Made by a program: the position numbers and the translations under genes
The notes under the pieces: generated by a model
The model's database searches: none
Told to the model about the DNA's origin: nothing
What the model saw: the letters and a program-made list of their open reading frames with translations, nothing else
Shown here: positions 6,804 through 7,614 of the stretch, one piece after another
Numbering within the stretch: position 1 is the first letter of the stretch
Layout: each line of letters begins with the position of its first letter
Source: an uncultured Emergencia sp.
GTDB lineage: Bacteria; Bacillota; Clostridia; Peptostreptococcales; Anaerovoracaceae
Assembly: GCA_937997955.1 (NCBI GenBank)
Contig: CALLDR010000188.1
Location: 1-7,614 of the forward strand
Length of the DNA: 7,614 bases
Direction of reading: 5' to 3'

Positions 6804-6832
6804 ATTATATGAAAGGCAAATAGGGCTTTCAA
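6804..6832 (-). promoter_or_regulatory. Sigma-A-type promoter of the LytTR-DUF3021 operon
   Basis: On the minus strand, TTGAAA (6827-6832) and a perfect TATAAT (6804-6809) are separated by 17 bp. The box lies 26 bp upstream of the LytTR ATG, leaving a short leader that contains the ribosome binding site. Confidence 0.82.
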
Positions 6833-6847
6833 TAGGTTTCCAATAGG
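6827..6847. repeat. Tandem direct repeat overlapping the LytTR promoter -35
   Basis: Plus-strand TTTCAATAGG (6827-6836) is followed immediately by TTTCCAATAGG (6837-6847): the same motif with one inserted C, at a period of about one helical turn. It covers the -35 and the region just upstream. LytTR proteins bind direct repeats near their promoters, so this is a candidate operator for autoregulation. The period is shorter than the roughly two-turn spacing described for several LytTR sites. Confidence 0.5.
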
Positions 6848-6858
6848 TGGTGTATTTC

Positions 6859-7042
6859 TAAACACAAGTGGTCAAAAAATAAATATGATGGCAGAGGATT
6901 ACCCCTGTCATCAGTCTGTTATAGGTATATGATTTCTGTTTCAGCATTCTCTCTTGCAAAGCCCGTTGTTTTACTCGTTATCAGATTTTTCTTCCCTTGT
7001 TTTTGCCCTTATGAGGTGGCGAGGGAAGCATAAACACAAGTG
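6859..7042. repeat. 12-bp direct repeat flanking the LytTR-GNAT intergenic region
   Basis: TAAACACAAGTG occurs exactly at 6859-6870 and again at 7031-7042. The 160 bp between them hold a minus-strand terminator and no convincing gene. Confidence 0.5.
6871..6912 (-). terminator. Rho-independent terminator downstream of the acetyltransferase gene
   Basis: On the minus strand GATGACAGGGG (6902-6912) pairs with CCTCTGCCATC (6887-6897) around a TAAT loop, with one mismatch and one G-U pair in 11. A U-rich tail containing six T in a row (6874-6879) follows. It lies about 150 bp after the acetyltransferase stop and just upstream of the LytTR promoter, separating the two units. Confidence 0.65.
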
Positions 7043-7059
7043 ATATCGTGTCTTCAAAT

Positions 7060-7500
7060 TCAGATTTCCTTTGTCATTTTAACATGCTCTACGCCGGCTT
7101 CGATGAAAACGTCCGAAATCTTCTCATATCCGCACTTTTCATAGAAGGGAAAGACTTCGTACTTCGCGTCCATTTCCACTGTCGTTATTCCCTCGTCTCT
7201 GCAATGATTTTCTATATATTCGATAACCGTCCTCCCAAGTCCCATGCCTCTGCAAGATTTCAAGAAGCAGAACCGCTGAATCCTGACGGTATCATCGGAC
7301 GTATGCAAGCATCGTACAGTCCCAACATCCCTGTCCTCATGCCGAACGAGAAAATGCTCGCACATATCGTTTACACAGTCATATTCATCAATTTCTACTT
7401 CTTCAGGCACTCCCTTTTCAACGATAAAAACACTGCTTCGTATCTCCATGCAGCGCCTGATAGCAGATATATCCTCTGCTTTTAAAATTTCAACCTTCAA
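7060..7500 (-). CDS. GNAT family N-acetyltransferase
   Basis: A single GNAT domain of 146 residues. SSVFIVEKGVPEEVEIDEYD (22-41) is the N-terminal signature shared with YjcF/ElaA-like members. RIQRFCFLKSCRGMGLGRTV (73-92) contains the acetyl-CoA pyrophosphate loop RGMGLG (84-89). FPFYEKCGY (117-125) holds the tyrosine usually acting as general acid (Y120), and EAGVEHVKM closes the domain. The substrate cannot be predicted; it could be an amine-bearing metabolite, a drug or a protein. Start choice: AAGGAGTGA on the minus strand (7509-7517) suits the TTG at 7500. The GTG at 7512 would add four residues but lies inside that ribosome binding site. No promoter is evident before it, so it may be read from the unit entering at the right edge. 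GC is lower than in the left block and in the last 100 bases. Confidence 0.9.
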   Translation of the reverse strand: MKVEILKAEDISAIRRCMEIRSSVFIVEKGVPEEVEIDEYDCVNDMCEHFLVRHEDRDVGTVRCLHTSDDTVRIQRFCFLKSCRGMGLGRTVIEYIENHCRDEGITTVEMDAKYEVFPFYEKCGYEKISDVFIEAGVEHVKMTKEI

Positions 7501-7542
7501 CGTCTGAATCACTCCTTTTCCATGTCGGCAGCGGTTTGCCGG

Positions 7543-7614
7543 TTAGCTTGCACCTCGCCTCTGTCTGCGCTTCCGCTTGCCAGTCGGCGGGTCGAGAACA
7601 TTATGCGTCTGCGC
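7543..7614 (-). CDS. C-terminal end of an unidentified gene with a basic tail, partial
   Basis: A minus-strand frame open at the right edge gives 23 codons ending in TAA (7543-7545). The sequence includes HNVLDPP and then GKRKRRQRRG, a strongly basic terminus typical of DNA- or RNA-binding proteins. The local DNA is GC-rich, unlike the acetyltransferase gene. The stop lies 42 bp before the TTG start of the acetyltransferase, compatible with one operon. A mobile-element protein such as a recombinase or relaxase is a guess from the basic tail and the accessory setting. A second frame is also open from the edge to 7509 with no stop, so the reading frame is not certain. Confidence 0.35.
   Translation of the reverse strand, partial: AQTHNVLDPPTGKRKRRQRRGAS

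Noticed and set aside
6858..6947. Minus-strand 29-codon frame starting at an ATG at 6947 or close by, considered as a leader peptide of the LytTR operon
   Set aside because: It overlaps the terminator hairpin, its ribosome binding site is weak, it ends upstream of the mapped promoter boxes, and it has no recognisable homology.
6991..7028. Inverted repeat CTTCCCT / AGGGAAG
   Set aside because: Only 7 bp with a 24-base loop and no U tract on either strand; not convincing as a terminator or riboswitch.
6928..7033. Plus-strand frame of about 34 codons rich in Phe, Val and Cys
   Set aside because: No good ribosome binding site or family signature; lies in an intergenic stretch between minus-strand genes.
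7048..7485. Plus-strand open frame opposite the acetyltransferase
   Set aside because: Antisense shadow; the minus strand encodes a complete GNAT domain.
1..7614. CRISPR array, tRNA or rRNA genes, insertion sequence ends
   Set aside because: No regularly spaced repeats, no tRNA-like arms ending in CCA, no rRNA segments and no transposase frame were seen.

Overview
The window looks like a chromosomal segment of a Firmicute, most likely an anaerobic Clostridia of moderate-to-high GC (Anaerovoracaceae, Lachnospiraceae or a relative; genus not resolvable). The reasons are strong AGGAGG-type ribosome binding sites, frequent TTG starts, a LytTR/DUF3021 pair, a TipAS-type MerR regulator, and a translational GTPase fused to a YacP/Rae1-like nuclease domain.

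Left block (1-5744, plus strand, GC-rich; bases 2401-2460 hold 35 G+C of 60). In order: the 3' part of a CorC/HlyC-type membrane protein (DUF21-CBS-CBS-CorC_HlyC) cut by the window edge; an 866-residue Tet(M)/EF-G-like GTPase with a C-terminal NYN nuclease domain resembling the A-site mRNA endonuclease Rae1; a MerR-family activator with a TipAS ligand-binding domain, behind a promoter with a 19-bp spacer and an internal dyad; and a secreted M14 zinc carboxypeptidase starting at TTG. The first two are 31 bp apart and probably cotranscribed. The regulator and peptidase are 38 bp apart and probably share the MerR-type promoter. A long hairpin with a T tract at 5782-5838 closes the block.

Right block (5856-7500, minus strand, AT-richer; bases 6601-6660 hold 16 G+C of 60). 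A GNAT acetyltransferase is followed by a minus-strand terminator, then by a coupled LytTR regulator/DUF3021 membrane protein pair with its own promoter (TTGAAA-17-TATAAT) and tandem repeats over the -35. At the far right edge (about 7513-7614) composition returns to GC-rich, and a short minus-strand reading frame with a very basic tail ends just upstream of the acetyltransferase. The right block looks like accessory cargo, possibly of an integrated element lying beyond the edge, but no integrase, relaxase or attachment site is visible here.

Functional reading: the left block centres on the ribosome and envelope stress. The most interesting object is the GTPase-nuclease fusion. It joins a factor family that enters the ribosomal A site to displace drugs or translocate with a nuclease family known to cut mRNA in the A site, next to a regulator of a family that senses ribosome-targeting peptide antibiotics. 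The functional link between them is inference.
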